Below, one piece after another: positions 35,848 through 46,348 of a stretch of 64,000 nt of DNA. The stretch spans positions 1 to 64,000 of the forward strand of contig NZ_PPEL01000003.1 in the NCBI RefSeq assembly GCF_002899695.1. The letters run 5' to 3'. Below the pieces are notes generated by a model. It ran no database searches, was not told the DNA's origin, and saw only the letters and a list, made by a program, of their open reading frames with translations. Position numbers and translations under genes: made by a program. Position 1 is the stretch's first letter. The number at the start of each line of letters is the position of its first letter. Origin of the DNA: Rubneribacter badeniensis. Lineage in GTDB: Bacteria > Actinomycetota > Coriobacteriia > Coriobacteriales > Eggerthellaceae.

Positions 35848-36948
35848 ATGCAAGCGTGCAACCTCTTCATCAGCGTGCCCTTCTCCGTTCGCGCCGCCGA
35901 CGAGCCGTTCGGCGACCCAGTGCGGCGAAACGCGTCTCCCGCCCTCAAACGCGCTTACGTCGAAGCGGTCGTACGCGAGATGGAAGGGTTCTCCGAAGAC
36001 GCCGAGGAGCTGGCCATCGAGAGCGTCACGCTGGGAACCGGGCCGACGAACGCCCTGTCTGCCGCCGACCTCCACCTCATGCTCGCATCCGCCAAGCGGC
36101 TGTTTTCCATCGCCCCCGAAACGCCCGTCTACGCGGCTTTCGACCCTGGGCTCTTGCCTGCCGCCAGCCTCGACGAGCTGCGCTCGCTCGGCGATCCACG
36201 GCCCGACTTCCGCTACCTCACGTCCGATCCGAACGAATCCGAAGCGCTCGGCCGGCCCGATGCGGAAGCCGAGATGAGGGAATCGGACGCCCTCCTGGAG
36301 CGCGTAGGCGTGCGCGCGATCGGCATGCAGGTGGCCGTGGGGATCGCCGGCCAGACGAAGGACAGCCTGACGCGAACTCTATGCGACATGCGAAGGCCGT
36401 GCGTCGAGCGCGTCGAGCTCGTCCCCCTGCGCCCCGAAAGCCCGCTCGCGCTGCCCGACGACGACGCGGCCGCCCTGCTGCGGCACGCGGACGAATGGCT
36501 TTCCGAGCACGGGTTCGCGCCGTCAGGCCCCTTGCGGTTCGCCCGCGGCGAAGACAACCCCTACTTCGGCGACCGGTTCGCGCCCGTTCTCACCTTGGCG
36601 GATCGGGAGACGCTCTCGCTCGGCCCAGGAACCGCCTCGTCCGTCGGCGGCCTCGCCTGGTCGAACACCGACGATTTCGCCCTGTACCTAAAGCGAAGCG
36701 CCGACGAGACGGCCATCACCGAACGCGTCTCGGCCATCGACGAGGAAACCCTCGCCCTGCGCGCCCGTCTCAACGCCCTGCATCGCGGCGAGCCGATCGC
36801 CTACGATCCCGCTGTGCACGCTCCGCTCATCGACGAAGGGCTGTTGCGCTTTGCCGGCTCGGAAGGACGGGAGGCCGTCGAGCTCTCCGACAAGGGACGG
36901 CTTCGCTATCTCGCGGTGTTCAAGCGGCTGGGCGCAACTTCGTCCTGA
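35848..36948 (+). CDS. HemW/HemN-like protein lacking the radical-SAM cysteine motif
   Basis: 366 residues from the ATG at 35848, chosen because GAGGAGG is 5 bases upstream. It follows the HemW (coproporphyrinogen-oxidase-like) layout from end to end: LFISVPFSVR at the place of LYIHIPFCxxxC, TLGTGPTNALSAADL in place of GGGTPS, LSLGPGTASSVGG like LGxGAxS, and a C-terminal LIDEGLLRF...LSDKGRLRYL winged-helix. None of the three CxxxCxxC cysteines exists (Ser-Val-Arg-Ala at the site), so it cannot bind the catalytic [4Fe-4S]/SAM cluster. The frame is intact over 1.1 kb, so it looks like a maintained, repurposed paralogue. Function unknown; haem binding or scaffolding are possibilities. Confidence 0.75.
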   Translation: MQACNLFISVPFSVRAADEPFGDPVRRNASPALKRAYVEAVVREMEGFSEDAEELAIESVTLGTGPTNALSAADLHLMLASAKRLFSIAPETPVYAAFDPGLLPAASLDELRSLGDPRPDFRYLTSDPNESEALGRPDAEAEMRESDALLERVGVRAIGMQVAVGIAGQTKDSLTRTLCDMRRPCVERVELVPLRPESPLALPDDDAAALLRHADEWLSEHGFAPSGPLRFARGEDNPYFGDRFAPVLTLADRETLSLGPGTASSVGGLAWSNTDDFALYLKRSADETAITERVSAIDEETLALRARLNALHRGEPIAYDPAVHAPLIDEGLLRFAGSEGREAVELSDKGRLRYLAVFKRLGATSS

Positions 36949-36982
36949 ATCGCCCTCGCAATATCGAACGGCAGCGCACTGC

Positions 36983-37021
36983 GAAGAACCCCTCCCCGCG
37001 ATAACGGAGAGGGGTTCTTCC
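36983..37021. terminator. Bidirectional terminator between the HemW-like gene and the L,D-transpeptidase gene
   Basis: GAAGAACCCCTC / GAGGGGTTCTTC stem around a 15-nt centre, between convergent genes. Short T-rich flanks lie on both strands. Confidence 0.85.
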
Positions 37022-37066
37022 AGACGAGGGAAAAGCGCATCATCCGTCCGATTGCGGCACGGCGCC

Positions 37067-38755
37067 CTACCAGTGGCAGACCACCACGTCGCCTCCCTGG
37101 ATGAGGCCGTAGAGCTCGCCCGCCTTCGACGGCGGCAGGTTCACGCAGCCATGGCTGCCGAAGCCCTCCTTGTACAGCGTGCCTCCGAAGTCCGGCTGCC
37201 AGTCGGCGTCGTGCAGCCCGATGGCATTGCCGACGAACGGCATCCAGTACTGCACCTCTGTCTCGTAGATCTTCGTGTTGCCGTCGTAGCCGACAAGAGT
37301 CGAAGGGCTTTGCTTCTGGTTGAGCCAGTACACGCCGCTCGGCGTGTCGTGCTCTCCGTTGGGCGTGCCCGTCACGCAGGCGGACTCCCAAACGAGCGCG
37401 CCCGCTTCGTCGTAGAAGCGCACGTACTGCTCGGACAGGTCGATGTCGAGGTAGCGGCTGCCCCAGTCGCGCGCGCCCGCTCCGTTGTAAGCGGTTCCGG
37501 TGGTCGAGCAGGGGACGTCCACCGTGCCCGTGCGGCCCGACTTCACGCCCTCCTTCACGATGCCGAGCAGCGTGTCGCGATCGACCGACCAACCGTACAC
37601 GCCCCCCGACACCGTGACCGCCTTGCCGTCCGCGCGGGTGTAGGAGCGCTCGGTGCCCACGGTGCTGCATTGGGCGGCAAGCTCGTCAACCCAAGCGGTC
37701 AGCGCCCCTTCGTCGAGCACGGCGTTGAGGTCGCCGTCCAAGCTCACCCACTGCGCCACGAGCTCGGCGTTCACCTCGCCCACCGTCGTGCCCGCCATCT
37801 GCAGCACGAGATCGGCTCCGATCATGGTGTTCGCTTCGTCGACCGCCGCGGCGAGCCGTGTATCCGATTCGAAGATAGAGGGCTGAAGCAGATGGCCTTC
37901 CGTGAGCGTCACCTGCTCGTCGAGGGCCCCCAGCGCGCTGTCGGCAGCCTCCACCACGGCATCGGCGTCGAGCGCGGTGCCGATCTGCTCGGGCACGATG
38001 GAGAACGAACCCGCGGCCTCGTCGTAGGAGACGGTGGCGTTCTCCGGAGCGACAGCCGACGCGTTGAACTGCCCCACCGCATCGCGGACGGCCTCTTCGA
38101 GCCCCGTTTCGTTGTAGCGGGCCACGAGCCGATCCGTCTCGTCGTGCTCGCGCCCCAGTTCAAAAGGCCACGCCCACGGGTTCATATCGGCCAGCATGTC
38201 GCCCACCACGGCAGATCCGTCGAAGAACATGCCCGCATCGGAGGCGGAAAGGGACAGCTCGAAGCCCTGCCCCTCGATCGAAAGCTCGTAGCCGTCGATC
38301 ACCTCGGCGAGCCGCTCCTGCGCCTCCGAAGAGGACATGAGCGACACGTCGACGTCGCCGACAGTGGAGTTCGGCATGAAGCGCCCGGTGAAGTACACGG
38401 CCACGCCCACGTACGCAACGAGAAGAAGGGCGACCAGCACGCCCACGCCGATGCCAACCGCTTTGAGCGGACGGCGCTTCGAACCAGACGAAGGAGCCTG
38501 CGCCACGTCGACCGGCCTCACAGGGCCGCCGGACGCGAACGCCCTTTCGGGAACGTAGCGCACAGGACGGGTCCCCATCTGCGATTTTTGCGGCATGGCG
38601 CTTGCCGGACGCACAGGTCGGGGCATCGCCGTCGTCGCATCGGGCGAACGACGGGCAGAAGACGCGGATTCGCCGCTCGGAACGGCGTTGCCCGACGCAG
38701 GCCCGTTCGCAGCATGGCGGCCGCTGCGGTTGTTCTCGGATGTGTTCTCGCTCAT
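37067..38755 (-). CDS. Membrane-anchored L,D-transpeptidase (YkuD domain)
   Basis: Cell-wall crosslinking enzyme, 562 residues from the ATG at 38753-38755. The first ~95 residues are a Ser/Pro/Arg-rich cytoplasmic tail, followed by one membrane helix (GIGVGVLVALLLVAYVGVAVYF). Outside lie two repeats resembling the putative peptidoglycan-binding domain (PG_binding_4) and a C-terminal YkuD domain with HDTPSGVYWL, GLHDADW and the catalytic SHGCVNLP (Cys near residue 545). It should form 3-3 crosslinks or attach proteins to peptidoglycan. Transcribed alone; two minus-strand terminators lie upstream. Confidence 0.92.
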   Translation of the reverse strand: MSENTSENNRSGRHAANGPASGNAVPSGESASSARRSPDATTAMPRPVRPASAMPQKSQMGTRPVRYVPERAFASGGPVRPVDVAQAPSSGSKRRPLKAVGIGVGVLVALLLVAYVGVAVYFTGRFMPNSTVGDVDVSLMSSSEAQERLAEVIDGYELSIEGQGFELSLSASDAGMFFDGSAVVGDMLADMNPWAWPFELGREHDETDRLVARYNETGLEEAVRDAVGQFNASAVAPENATVSYDEAAGSFSIVPEQIGTALDADAVVEAADSALGALDEQVTLTEGHLLQPSIFESDTRLAAAVDEANTMIGADLVLQMAGTTVGEVNAELVAQWVSLDGDLNAVLDEGALTAWVDELAAQCSTVGTERSYTRADGKAVTVSGGVYGWSVDRDTLLGIVKEGVKSGRTGTVDVPCSTTGTAYNGAGARDWGSRYLDIDLSEQYVRFYDEAGALVWESACVTGTPNGEHDTPSGVYWLNQKQSPSTLVGYDGNTKIYETEVQYWMPFVGNAIGLHDADWQPDFGGTLYKEGFGSHGCVNLPPSKAGELYGLIQGGDVVVCHW

Positions 38756-39010
38756 AACCACTCTCAGACACTCGGATCGTGCGCCAATTGTACCAAGGGG
38801 CGCAAGTTTCCTCGGTAACAAAACGACCCCGAAGCGCGCGATGCGGCGAACTTCGCAAATTCGACACGGAGAGCGCACGGAGCATGCGCATTTCCCTCTT
38901 ATCGAAGACGGGCGGGGCGCACGATGCGCCGGCGAGCGTCCCGACGTCCGAAGCGCACTTTCAAGCTGCGCCGCCCCGTTCACAAAAGACAGACGCCTTC
39001 GCAAAGAAAA

Positions 39011-39049
39011 CGCCGCTTCGATCCTGCGTCCCGCAGGATCGAAGCGGCG
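39011..39049 (-). terminator. Strong terminator: 18-bp perfect stem with a 3-nt loop
   Basis: CGCCGCTTCGATCCTGCG (39011-39028) pairs perfectly with 39032-39049 around TCC. On the minus strand the stem is followed by TTTTCTTT, so it stops leftward transcription before the L,D-transpeptidase gene. Confidence 0.9.
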
Positions 39050-39077
39050 TGCTTGCCGTTGGCAGAGATTGGCGCGA

Positions 39078-39112
39078 AAAAGGTCGAACACCCATACGAA
39101 AGGTGTTCGACC
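39078..39112 (-). terminator. Minus-strand terminator, probably the original ssrA terminator
   Basis: Stem GGTCGAACACC / GGTGTTCGACC (39082-39092 with 39102-39112), then five T's on the minus strand. It begins 10 bp downstream of the duplicated ssrA end, the same relation the present ssrA end has to its own terminator at 40161-40197. Confidence 0.88.
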
Positions 39113-39122
39113 AATTCTCCTG

Positions 39123-39145
39123 TGGTGGAGGCGCGAAGAATCGAA
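39123..39145. repeat. Attachment-site copy: 23-bp duplicate of the ssrA 3' end
   Basis: TGGTGGAGGCGCG followed by AAGAATCGAA matches the ssrA 3' end at 40207-40229 at 22 of 23 positions. A direct repeat of a tmRNA 3' end, 1084 bp apart, with an integrase remnant between, is the standard scar of a tyrosine-recombinase element integrated into ssrA. Confidence 0.85.
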
Positions 39146-39217
39146 TGTTGAGCCACGGGCGTTTGAGCAGGGGAAACGCACCTCCATTGGTTAATTATTG
39201 GCTACGATCCCCCGAGC

Positions 39218-39487
39218 TCAACGGTCGTACACGCTGCGCCTGTGCCCGATTTCGACGGCGAGCACGATGAGCTCGTCGTCGCGTATCTCGCACAGCACGC
39301 GGTAATCCCCCACGCGGTACCTCCATTGCCCCGACCTGTTCGCGGTGAGGCATTTGCCGTGGGCGCGGGGGTCTTCGCACCCGTCCACGTTCTTCGCCAT
39401 CCACGCGACGATCATCCTCGCGACGCCCGGATCGAGCTTCGCGAGCTGCCTGTCGGCCCTCTTGGAGTAGCCGAGCCTCCACGTCAT
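39218..39487 (-). CDS. RelE/ParE-superfamily toxin
   Basis: 89 residues starting MTWRLGYSKRADRQL. RelE fold signatures: LAKLDPGVARMIVAWM in the N-terminal helices, a DPRAHGKCL turn, the strand QWRYRVGDYRVLCEI and the C-terminal IGHRRSVYDR, close to the HRxxVY motif of mRNA-cleaving RelE/YafQ toxins. Its start overlaps the antitoxin stop by 4 bp (39484-39487). It is carried in the ssrA-integrated island, and addiction may explain why this part of the island persisted. Confidence 0.9.
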   Translation of the reverse strand: MTWRLGYSKRADRQLAKLDPGVARMIVAWMAKNVDGCEDPRAHGKCLTANRSGQWRYRVGDYRVLCEIRDDELIVLAVEIGHRRSVYDR

Positions 39488-39708
39488 AGGTACCTCTTCG
39501 CGATCTCGGAAGCCGGTATGATCACGGGGTCGGCGTCGAACTCGGCCTTGGCTTCGCTCCAAGCCCTCAAGTCGAGCTCGTCTTCGATGCGCTCGAGAGC
39601 GGTGCGGCGCATGAAGTCGGACGCGGTCGTTCCGAACGCCTTGGCGTAGTCCAGGATCAACGCCTTCTCGCAATCGTCCATGCGGACGGTCATCGTCGCG
39701 CTTGCCAT
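39484..39708 (-). CDS. RelB/DinJ-type antitoxin
   Basis: 74 residues from the ATG at 39706-39708, with AGGAGGAG upstream. The N-terminal ribbon-helix-helix (MASATMTVRMDDCEKALILDYAK) binds DNA and represses the pair; the C-terminal part (DADPVIIPASEIAKRYL) should wrap the toxin. An earlier in-frame ATG would add 22 residues without a ribosome-binding site. First gene of the toxin-antitoxin operon. Confidence 0.9.
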   Translation of the reverse strand: MASATMTVRMDDCEKALILDYAKAFGTTASDFMRRTALERIEDELDLRAWSEAKAEFDADPVIIPASEIAKRYL

Positions 39709-39778
39709 GTCGCTCCTCCTTCCGGTCATCATGATAGAACACATTGTAACACAGATGGCGGCATGTCGGGGCAAGGCG

Positions 39779-39978
39779 TCACAGGACGGCGTCCATGCCC
39801 CTGCGGAGGTCTTCGACGTTCGGCCTCACGTAGCGCCGGTACGTCGTGTTGATGTCGCTGTGCCCGAGGATGCGCGACAAGTCCTCGACGCCTCCCCCGG
39901 CGTGCAGGTACGACGTCGCGAAGCTGTGGCGCATGTTCTCGATGGTGACATGCGGGACGGCAAGGCCCTCCGCATAAC
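39779..39978 (-). pseudogene. C-terminal remnant of a phage-type tyrosine integrase
   Basis: The minus frame ending at TGA 39779-39781 encodes the last ~65 residues of a tyrosine recombinase: NMRHSFATSYLHAGGGVED (the H-x-x-R box, here RHSFAT), then LGHSDINTTYRRYVRP, with the H of GHSD and the catalytic Tyr in TTYRRY. Homology fades upstream of about 39978, so the N-terminal ~300 residues and start are gone. It lies between the two ssrA att copies and was presumably the integrase of the lost element. Confidence 0.85.
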
Positions 39979-40152
39979 GACCTGCGGTTGGACGTGGTGG
40001 CGGGATCCGGCAGGGCGGGGCCGGAATCTGGCTCTAAACCGGCAACGGCACGCCCGCGCAGCAGCGGTACGTCATGGACGGCGGCGACAGCACGTGGACG
40101 CTTGTTAACAACGCATACAGACGCAAGGTCGCGCCGAGTGTCGCTACTTATA
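39979..40152. other. Non-coding remainder of the ssrA island
   Basis: No supported gene between the integrase remnant and the ssrA terminator. A short plus-strand frame reading RYVMDGGDSTWTLVNN near 40050-40100 has no start or family and is probably chance or a broken gene end. Confidence 0.35.
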
Positions 40153-40197
40153 GGAAAAAATACCGTCTGAACTGGCATTACGCAAGTTCAGACGGTA
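40153..40197 (-). terminator. Present terminator of ssrA
   Basis: TACCGTCTGAACT (40161-40173) pairs perfectly with AGTTCAGACGGTA (40185-40197), followed by six T's on the minus strand, 10 bp past the tmRNA CCA. It lies inside the island side of the att site, so it may be element-derived. Confidence 0.9.
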
Positions 40198-40206
40198 CAG
40201 ATTGAA

Positions 40207-40575
40207 TGGTGGAGGCGCGGAGAATCGAACTCCGGTCCATACTAGATCGTCCATGAGGCTCTACAAGCTTAGTCGGCGGTCGGCTTTCGGAGGCGCGCGG
40301 CTCGCCGACGAGCGTTGCGCTTCCTAGCCAGTTCGATCTTTGCCCGGGCCATACCGGCTACGTGCCCGAGCGCAGCCCCCTCGGTTGATGCCGAACCGCG
40401 AGTCGGAGGCATCCCGCGGACGACAGCCAGGCGCGATTAAGCAGCCATGGCGAGCGCCGGAGCGCTCTGAGTCTTAGCTTTGCCAATTAACTTGACGGCA
40501 CCCCTGTTTAACGTGGCGAGGAGACCACGACCTGCTCCTCATTTCAAACCTACCATGTCGAAACCAGTCGCCCCC
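40207..40575 (-). ncRNA. ssrA: Transfer-messenger RNA (tmRNA)
   Basis: 369 nt. The 5' end GGGGGCGACTGGTTTCGACA and the 3' end GTTCGATTCTCCGCGCCTCCACCA form the tRNA-like domain (acceptor GGGGGCG with CGCCTCC, one G-U). The tag frame (40484 down to 40437) reads GKAKTQSAPALAMAA-stop, so proteins rescued from stalled ribosomes end in AMAA rather than the usual ALAA. It works with SmpB (41627) and feeds ClpXP (3235-5295). The 3' end doubles as an integration site. Confidence 0.96.
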
Positions 40576-40832
40576 TTGCATGCAAGGCGCATCTGCGCAG
40601 CGAACGCGTCGCGCGATGCCGGGTCGAAGGCCCCACCTTGTCAACGTGCGAGCGCACGGTCGGACTCGTGCGCGAACATTCATTCTATCGAGCGCGCGCG
40701 GTTTGTCAAGCGCTGGGAACGCCGCTTGTAGCCGCCTGCCCGCCGGGAAAGGCGGGCAGGCGCATCGAGCCCTTCGACGCAGAGTCCGATGCGAAACGGC
40801 GCTCGAGGATCCGGGTGCCCGCACGGCCAACG

Positions 40833-41540
40833 TCACTTCTTGAGGAAAGAGCCGAAATCGAAGGCGCCTTTGATGTCGTCGAACGCCCCTTTGAGCTCGG
40901 CGGCCACGGCGATGCCGTCCTTGTAGATGGCGTTCATGTCGCTCGTGGCCTCGGCGACGCCCTCTTTGGTGATGCCGAAGTCGAACTCGTCGCCTTCGTC
41001 CGCGCCTTCGCCTTCTTCGCCCTCCTCGTCTTCCTCGACGTAGAAGTACTCGACCTCCTCGCCGTCCTCGACGAGCACGAACCCGACGATGTCCCCGTCG
41101 TCGTCTTCGAGGTAGCGCACGATATCGTCGTCGGAAAGCTCGAGCTCGACCAGCTCGTAGGCTTCATCCGCGTCGTCTTCGGCATCCTCGAGGTCTTCCG
41201 CGGCCGCATCGTCTGCAAGCTCTGTCTCGTCGACGTCGCCGATGTCGCCGTCCACCAGATGAAAGCCCTCTTCGGACAGATCGACGCCCTCGCCCGCGCC
41301 CGCGACAGCCGCCAAACCGCCGTCGTCTCCCGAAAGCGCCGTCTCGCCCTCGCCATCGGGGCCCTCTTCGGCGAAGAAGCCCTCGTAGGCGTCTTCAAGA
41401 TCCTCCTCGTCGGCGTCGGGGTCGAACTCATCGTCGCTTTGGAATTCTTCGACGTCTTCGAGGTCGGAAGCCTCGTCGGTCGCCTCGGCTTGCGTCTGCT
41501 CGCCGTCCTCCATCTGTTCAAGCTCTTCGTCCAAGCCCAT
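40833..41540 (-). CDS. Highly acidic hypothetical protein
   Basis: 235 residues from the ATG at 41538-41540, preceded by GAAGGAGG. Residues 1-130 are dominated by Asp and Glu (e.g. DPDADEEDLEDAYEGFF), mostly disordered. A more ordered middle has DDIVRYLEDDDGDIVGFVLVEDGEE, and the C-terminus is an amphipathic helix (IAVAAELKGAFDDIKGAFDF). No family is recognised. It lies 86 bp downstream of smpB on the same strand, so a shared transcript is plausible. The extreme acidity could mimic nucleic acid or be a calcium/cation-binding trait. Confidence 0.75.
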   Translation of the reverse strand: MGLDEELEQMEDGEQTQAEATDEASDLEDVEEFQSDDEFDPDADEEDLEDAYEGFFAEEGPDGEGETALSGDDGGLAAVAGAGEGVDLSEEGFHLVDGDIGDVDETELADDAAAEDLEDAEDDADEAYELVELELSDDDIVRYLEDDDGDIVGFVLVEDGEEVEYFYVEEDEEGEEGEGADEGDEFDFGITKEGVAEATSDMNAIYKDGIAVAAELKGAFDDIKGAFDFGSFLKK

Positions 41541-41626
41541 AGCAGGCCTCCTTCGCCTCGGGCGCCGTGGAAACGGCGCGGGTTCTTCGCGCGGCGCTTC
41601 GCCTGAAACGCCATCGGGGACGGCGC

Positions 41627-42091
41627 TCAGCGGCTGCGCTCCTTGAGCGCGCGCTCCACCTCGCGGCGGCTGTCGCGCTCGGCCATGCTCGCGCGTTTGT
41701 CGTAGAGCTTCTTGCCGCGCGCCACGGCCAGCTCCACCTTCACGAGCGCGTTCTCCTTGAAGTACATCCGCAAGGGCACGAGCGCCAGGCCCTTTTCCCG
41801 CACCCGTTCTTGCAGCTGGCGGATCTGCCTCTTGTGGAGCAGCAGCTTGCGCTTGCGGTCGGGATCGGGGTTGGCGATGTTGCCGTTGGCGTACGGCGGG
41901 ATGTGCACGTTGTGCAGCCACACCTCGCCGCCGCGCACGAGCGCGAAGCAGTCGGTGAGCTGGCAGTGGTTGTCGCGCAGCGAGCGCACCTCGCACCCCG
42001 TGAGCTCGATGCCGGCCTCGAACGTCTCAAGGACCTCGTACTCGTGCAGCGCCTTGCGGTTCTTGGCGATGGTCGTCTCCTCGCGCCTCAT
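41627..42091 (-). CDS. smpB: SsrA-binding protein SmpB
   Basis: 154 residues. The beta-barrel RNA-binding protein that delivers tmRNA to stalled ribosomes. Motifs: IAKNRKALHEYEVLE at the N-terminus, TGCEVRSLRDNHCQL near residue 31, NPDPDRKRKLLLHKRQI near residue 73, LALVPLRMYF and VKVELAVARGKKLYDKR, ending in the basic tail that enters the decoding centre. It lies 1 kb from ssrA on the same strand. Six bases separate its start from the upstream peptidase stop. Confidence 0.98.
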   Translation of the reverse strand: MRREETTIAKNRKALHEYEVLETFEAGIELTGCEVRSLRDNHCQLTDCFALVRGGEVWLHNVHIPPYANGNIANPDPDRKRKLLLHKRQIRQLQERVREKGLALVPLRMYFKENALVKVELAVARGKKLYDKRASMAERDSRREVERALKERSR

Positions 42092-42097
42092 GGAGAG

Positions 42098-43258
42098 CTA
42101 CCCCGCCGCCGTTTCGGAGCCCGCCGGCCCCGCTTCGGATTCCGCTCCGGCCTCGCCCTCGATGCCGGACGCGGTCGCAACGCCGCCCATGCCCGGCACG
42201 AAGCACGCGCCTTCGTCGAGGTCGCGCGCGAAGCGCACAATGAGGTCCACCGTGGCGTCGAGGTCGTCGAGGCACACCACCTCGGTGGGCGTGTGCATGT
42301 AGCGCAACGGCACGGACACGAGGCCCGTCGCGATGCCGCCGCGGGCCATCTGGATGGCGCGCGCGTCGGTGCCCGTCACACCTGGCTCGGCCTCGATCTG
42401 GTACGGCAGCCCCTCGGCCTCGGCGGCGGCCACGAGCCGCTCGAACACCTCGGGGTTGATGTTGGGCCCGCGGGCGATGACGGGGCCCCCGCCGCAGACG
42501 ATCTTGCCGTGCTTCGTCCTGTCGATGCCCGGATAGTCGGTGGCGTGCGTCACGTCGAAGGCCAGCACCACGTCCGGACGAACCGAGTACGCGCTCGTCT
42601 CGGCCCCGCGCACGCCGATCTCCTCCTGCACGGTGGCGGCGAAGACGAAGTCGCCCGTCGGACGCGGCCCCTTCGCCAACCGCTGCAGCACGCGCAGGCC
42701 GATCCACACGCCCGCCTTGTCGTCGAACGCGCGCGACACGGCCATGTTCGCGCCGAAGCGCTCGAAGCCCACGCCGAAGGTGGCGACATCGCCCACGCGG
42801 ACGAGCTTCTTCACCTTCTTGGCGGGAAGCCCCAGATCGATGACAAGCTTGTCGAGAGGGGTGACGCTTTTGCGCTCGTCGGGCTCGATGAGGTGGATGG
42901 GCTTGCGACCCACTACGCCGCGCAACGGCTCGAAGGCGTTCGAAGCGTGCACGTCCACGCGCAGACCCGGCAGGATGGCCGCGTCCACGCCGCCCACCGC
43001 CGCGACGGAGAGGAACCCGTCGTCGGAGACGTAGGTGACCATGAGGCCGATCTCGTCCATATGGGCCGACAGCATGAGCGAGGGGCCCGCGCCCGAGCCC
43101 TTGAGCCTGGCGTGCACCGAGCCCATCACGTCCGTGTCGACCTCGTCGGCCGCATCGGCCGCATGCGCCCGCACGAGCGCGGCGACGGCGGCCTCCGTGC
43201 CGGTGGCCGAAGGGGTCTCGAGCAGTCGCTTGAGAAGTTTCACCTGCTTGTTCTTCAT
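42098..43258 (-). CDS. M42-family metallopeptidase (glutamyl/deblocking aminopeptidase-like)
   Basis: 386 residues from the ATG at 43256-43258. Two-zinc aminopeptidase of the M42 (tetrahedral TET) family. Ligands are seen in order: SAHMDEIGLM (His), SRAFDDKAG (bridging Asp), VQEEIGVRGA (catalytic Glu plus Glu ligand), AFDVTHA (Asp) and LRYMHTPTEV (His). A PDZ-like lid domain is inserted after the first ligand. The C-terminal ~25 residues are a Gly/Ala/Glu/Ser tail. It shares a transcript with smpB. Confidence 0.94.
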   Translation of the reverse strand: MKNKQVKLLKRLLETPSATGTEAAVAALVRAHAADAADEVDTDVMGSVHARLKGSGAGPSLMLSAHMDEIGLMVTYVSDDGFLSVAAVGGVDAAILPGLRVDVHASNAFEPLRGVVGRKPIHLIEPDERKSVTPLDKLVIDLGLPAKKVKKLVRVGDVATFGVGFERFGANMAVSRAFDDKAGVWIGLRVLQRLAKGPRPTGDFVFAATVQEEIGVRGAETSAYSVRPDVVLAFDVTHATDYPGIDRTKHGKIVCGGGPVIARGPNINPEVFERLVAAAEAEGLPYQIEAEPGVTGTDARAIQMARGGIATGLVSVPLRYMHTPTEVVCLDDLDATVDLIVRFARDLDEGACFVPGMGGVATASGIEGEAGAESEAGPAGSETAAG

Positions 43259-43420
43259 AACGCTCCCTGATATCCGGTCGTGTCCGCGCAAGGGCGCGCA
43301 AGGCCCCGGCACGCTGGTTTTTCGATCAGACGCATTATAGCGCCTTGCGGCGGCGACGGCGCGAAGACGCGAAGACGGAGCGCAAGCGTCACCGCGAAGG
43401 CACGCGCAAAACCGCCCCGG

Positions 43421-43702
43421 CTACCACCACTCCTTGCGCTTCGCACGCTTGCGCTCGGGCTTCGGCGGTCGGAAGTCCAACTCGAGCTGGCCGTCCGAGG
43501 CCGCCGCAGTCGCCCTCTTCCGCTCGACGCGGTCGATGTTCCACGACACGGCGTCCTTTCCGTACAACTCGAGCATCTTGAGGCGCGCGTCGCGCAGGTT
43601 GCCCTTCGTACCGGCGCGCGATTCGCTTTCAAACTCGAACAGGCCCGTGCCGCGCACGTCGGCGGCGGCGGGAGAGCGGTAGTGGGCGACGTAGGTCTGC
43701 AT
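43421..43702 (-). CDS. Small hypothetical protein (93 aa)
   Basis: Starts MQTYVAHYRSPAAAD with GAAGGAAGG upstream. The N-terminus looks beta-alpha-beta (TGLFEFESESRAGTKGNLRDARLKMLELYG), resembling small proteins that handle nucleic acid or phage-like double-strand-binding folds. The C-terminus is very basic and ends KPERKRAKRKEWW. I do not recognise the family. The Shine-Dalgarno sequence and sensible codon use support a real gene. Confidence 0.65.
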   Translation of the reverse strand: MQTYVAHYRSPAAADVRGTGLFEFESESRAGTKGNLRDARLKMLELYGKDAVSWNIDRVERKRATAAASDGQLELDFRPPKPERKRAKRKEWW

Positions 43703-44026
43703 GTCCTTCCTTCGATGCGGTCGGCGGTGGATTTTCGTCTGACGGCATCATAGCGCATAACGAACCCGCGCGGAACGCGAAGGAGCGCGCGTCGGACGAG
43801 GAGGGGGCGCGCGGCCCCCTCGAAAGGCCTTCGAGCCGTTCGCGAGGCGCGCCGAGAAGGCCCGCTTGGGCGCGCGGCGCAAGGGCAGAGCGAGCGGTTC
43901 CGGCCGCCTTGGGCGCGATGAGCGGTTCACGACGGCCTGACGAGCCTGAAACGGCAGCGCAACCGCTGCGAGCGGATGGCCGAGGGCTGCGTACAATGGC
44001 CGAAACGACAGAGAAGATGGAGCAGC

Positions 44027-46348
<2,322 letters not shown>

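Larger units (their letters stand above)
38756..39217. other. Intergenic region holding two stacked terminators and a displaced ssrA end
   Basis: 462 bp without an intact gene. Contents from high to low coordinates: a duplicate of the ssrA 3' end (39123-39145), a terminator (39078-39112), a second, stronger terminator (39011-39049), and then the promoter region of the L,D-transpeptidase. The order suggests this was the original downstream flank of ssrA before an element inserted. Confidence 0.6.

Noticed and set aside
40040-40190. Plus-strand frame with RYVMDGGDSTWTLVNNAYRRK
   Set aside because: No start codon with a ribosome-binding site, a stop just upstream, and no recognisable family; it also runs into the ssrA terminator.
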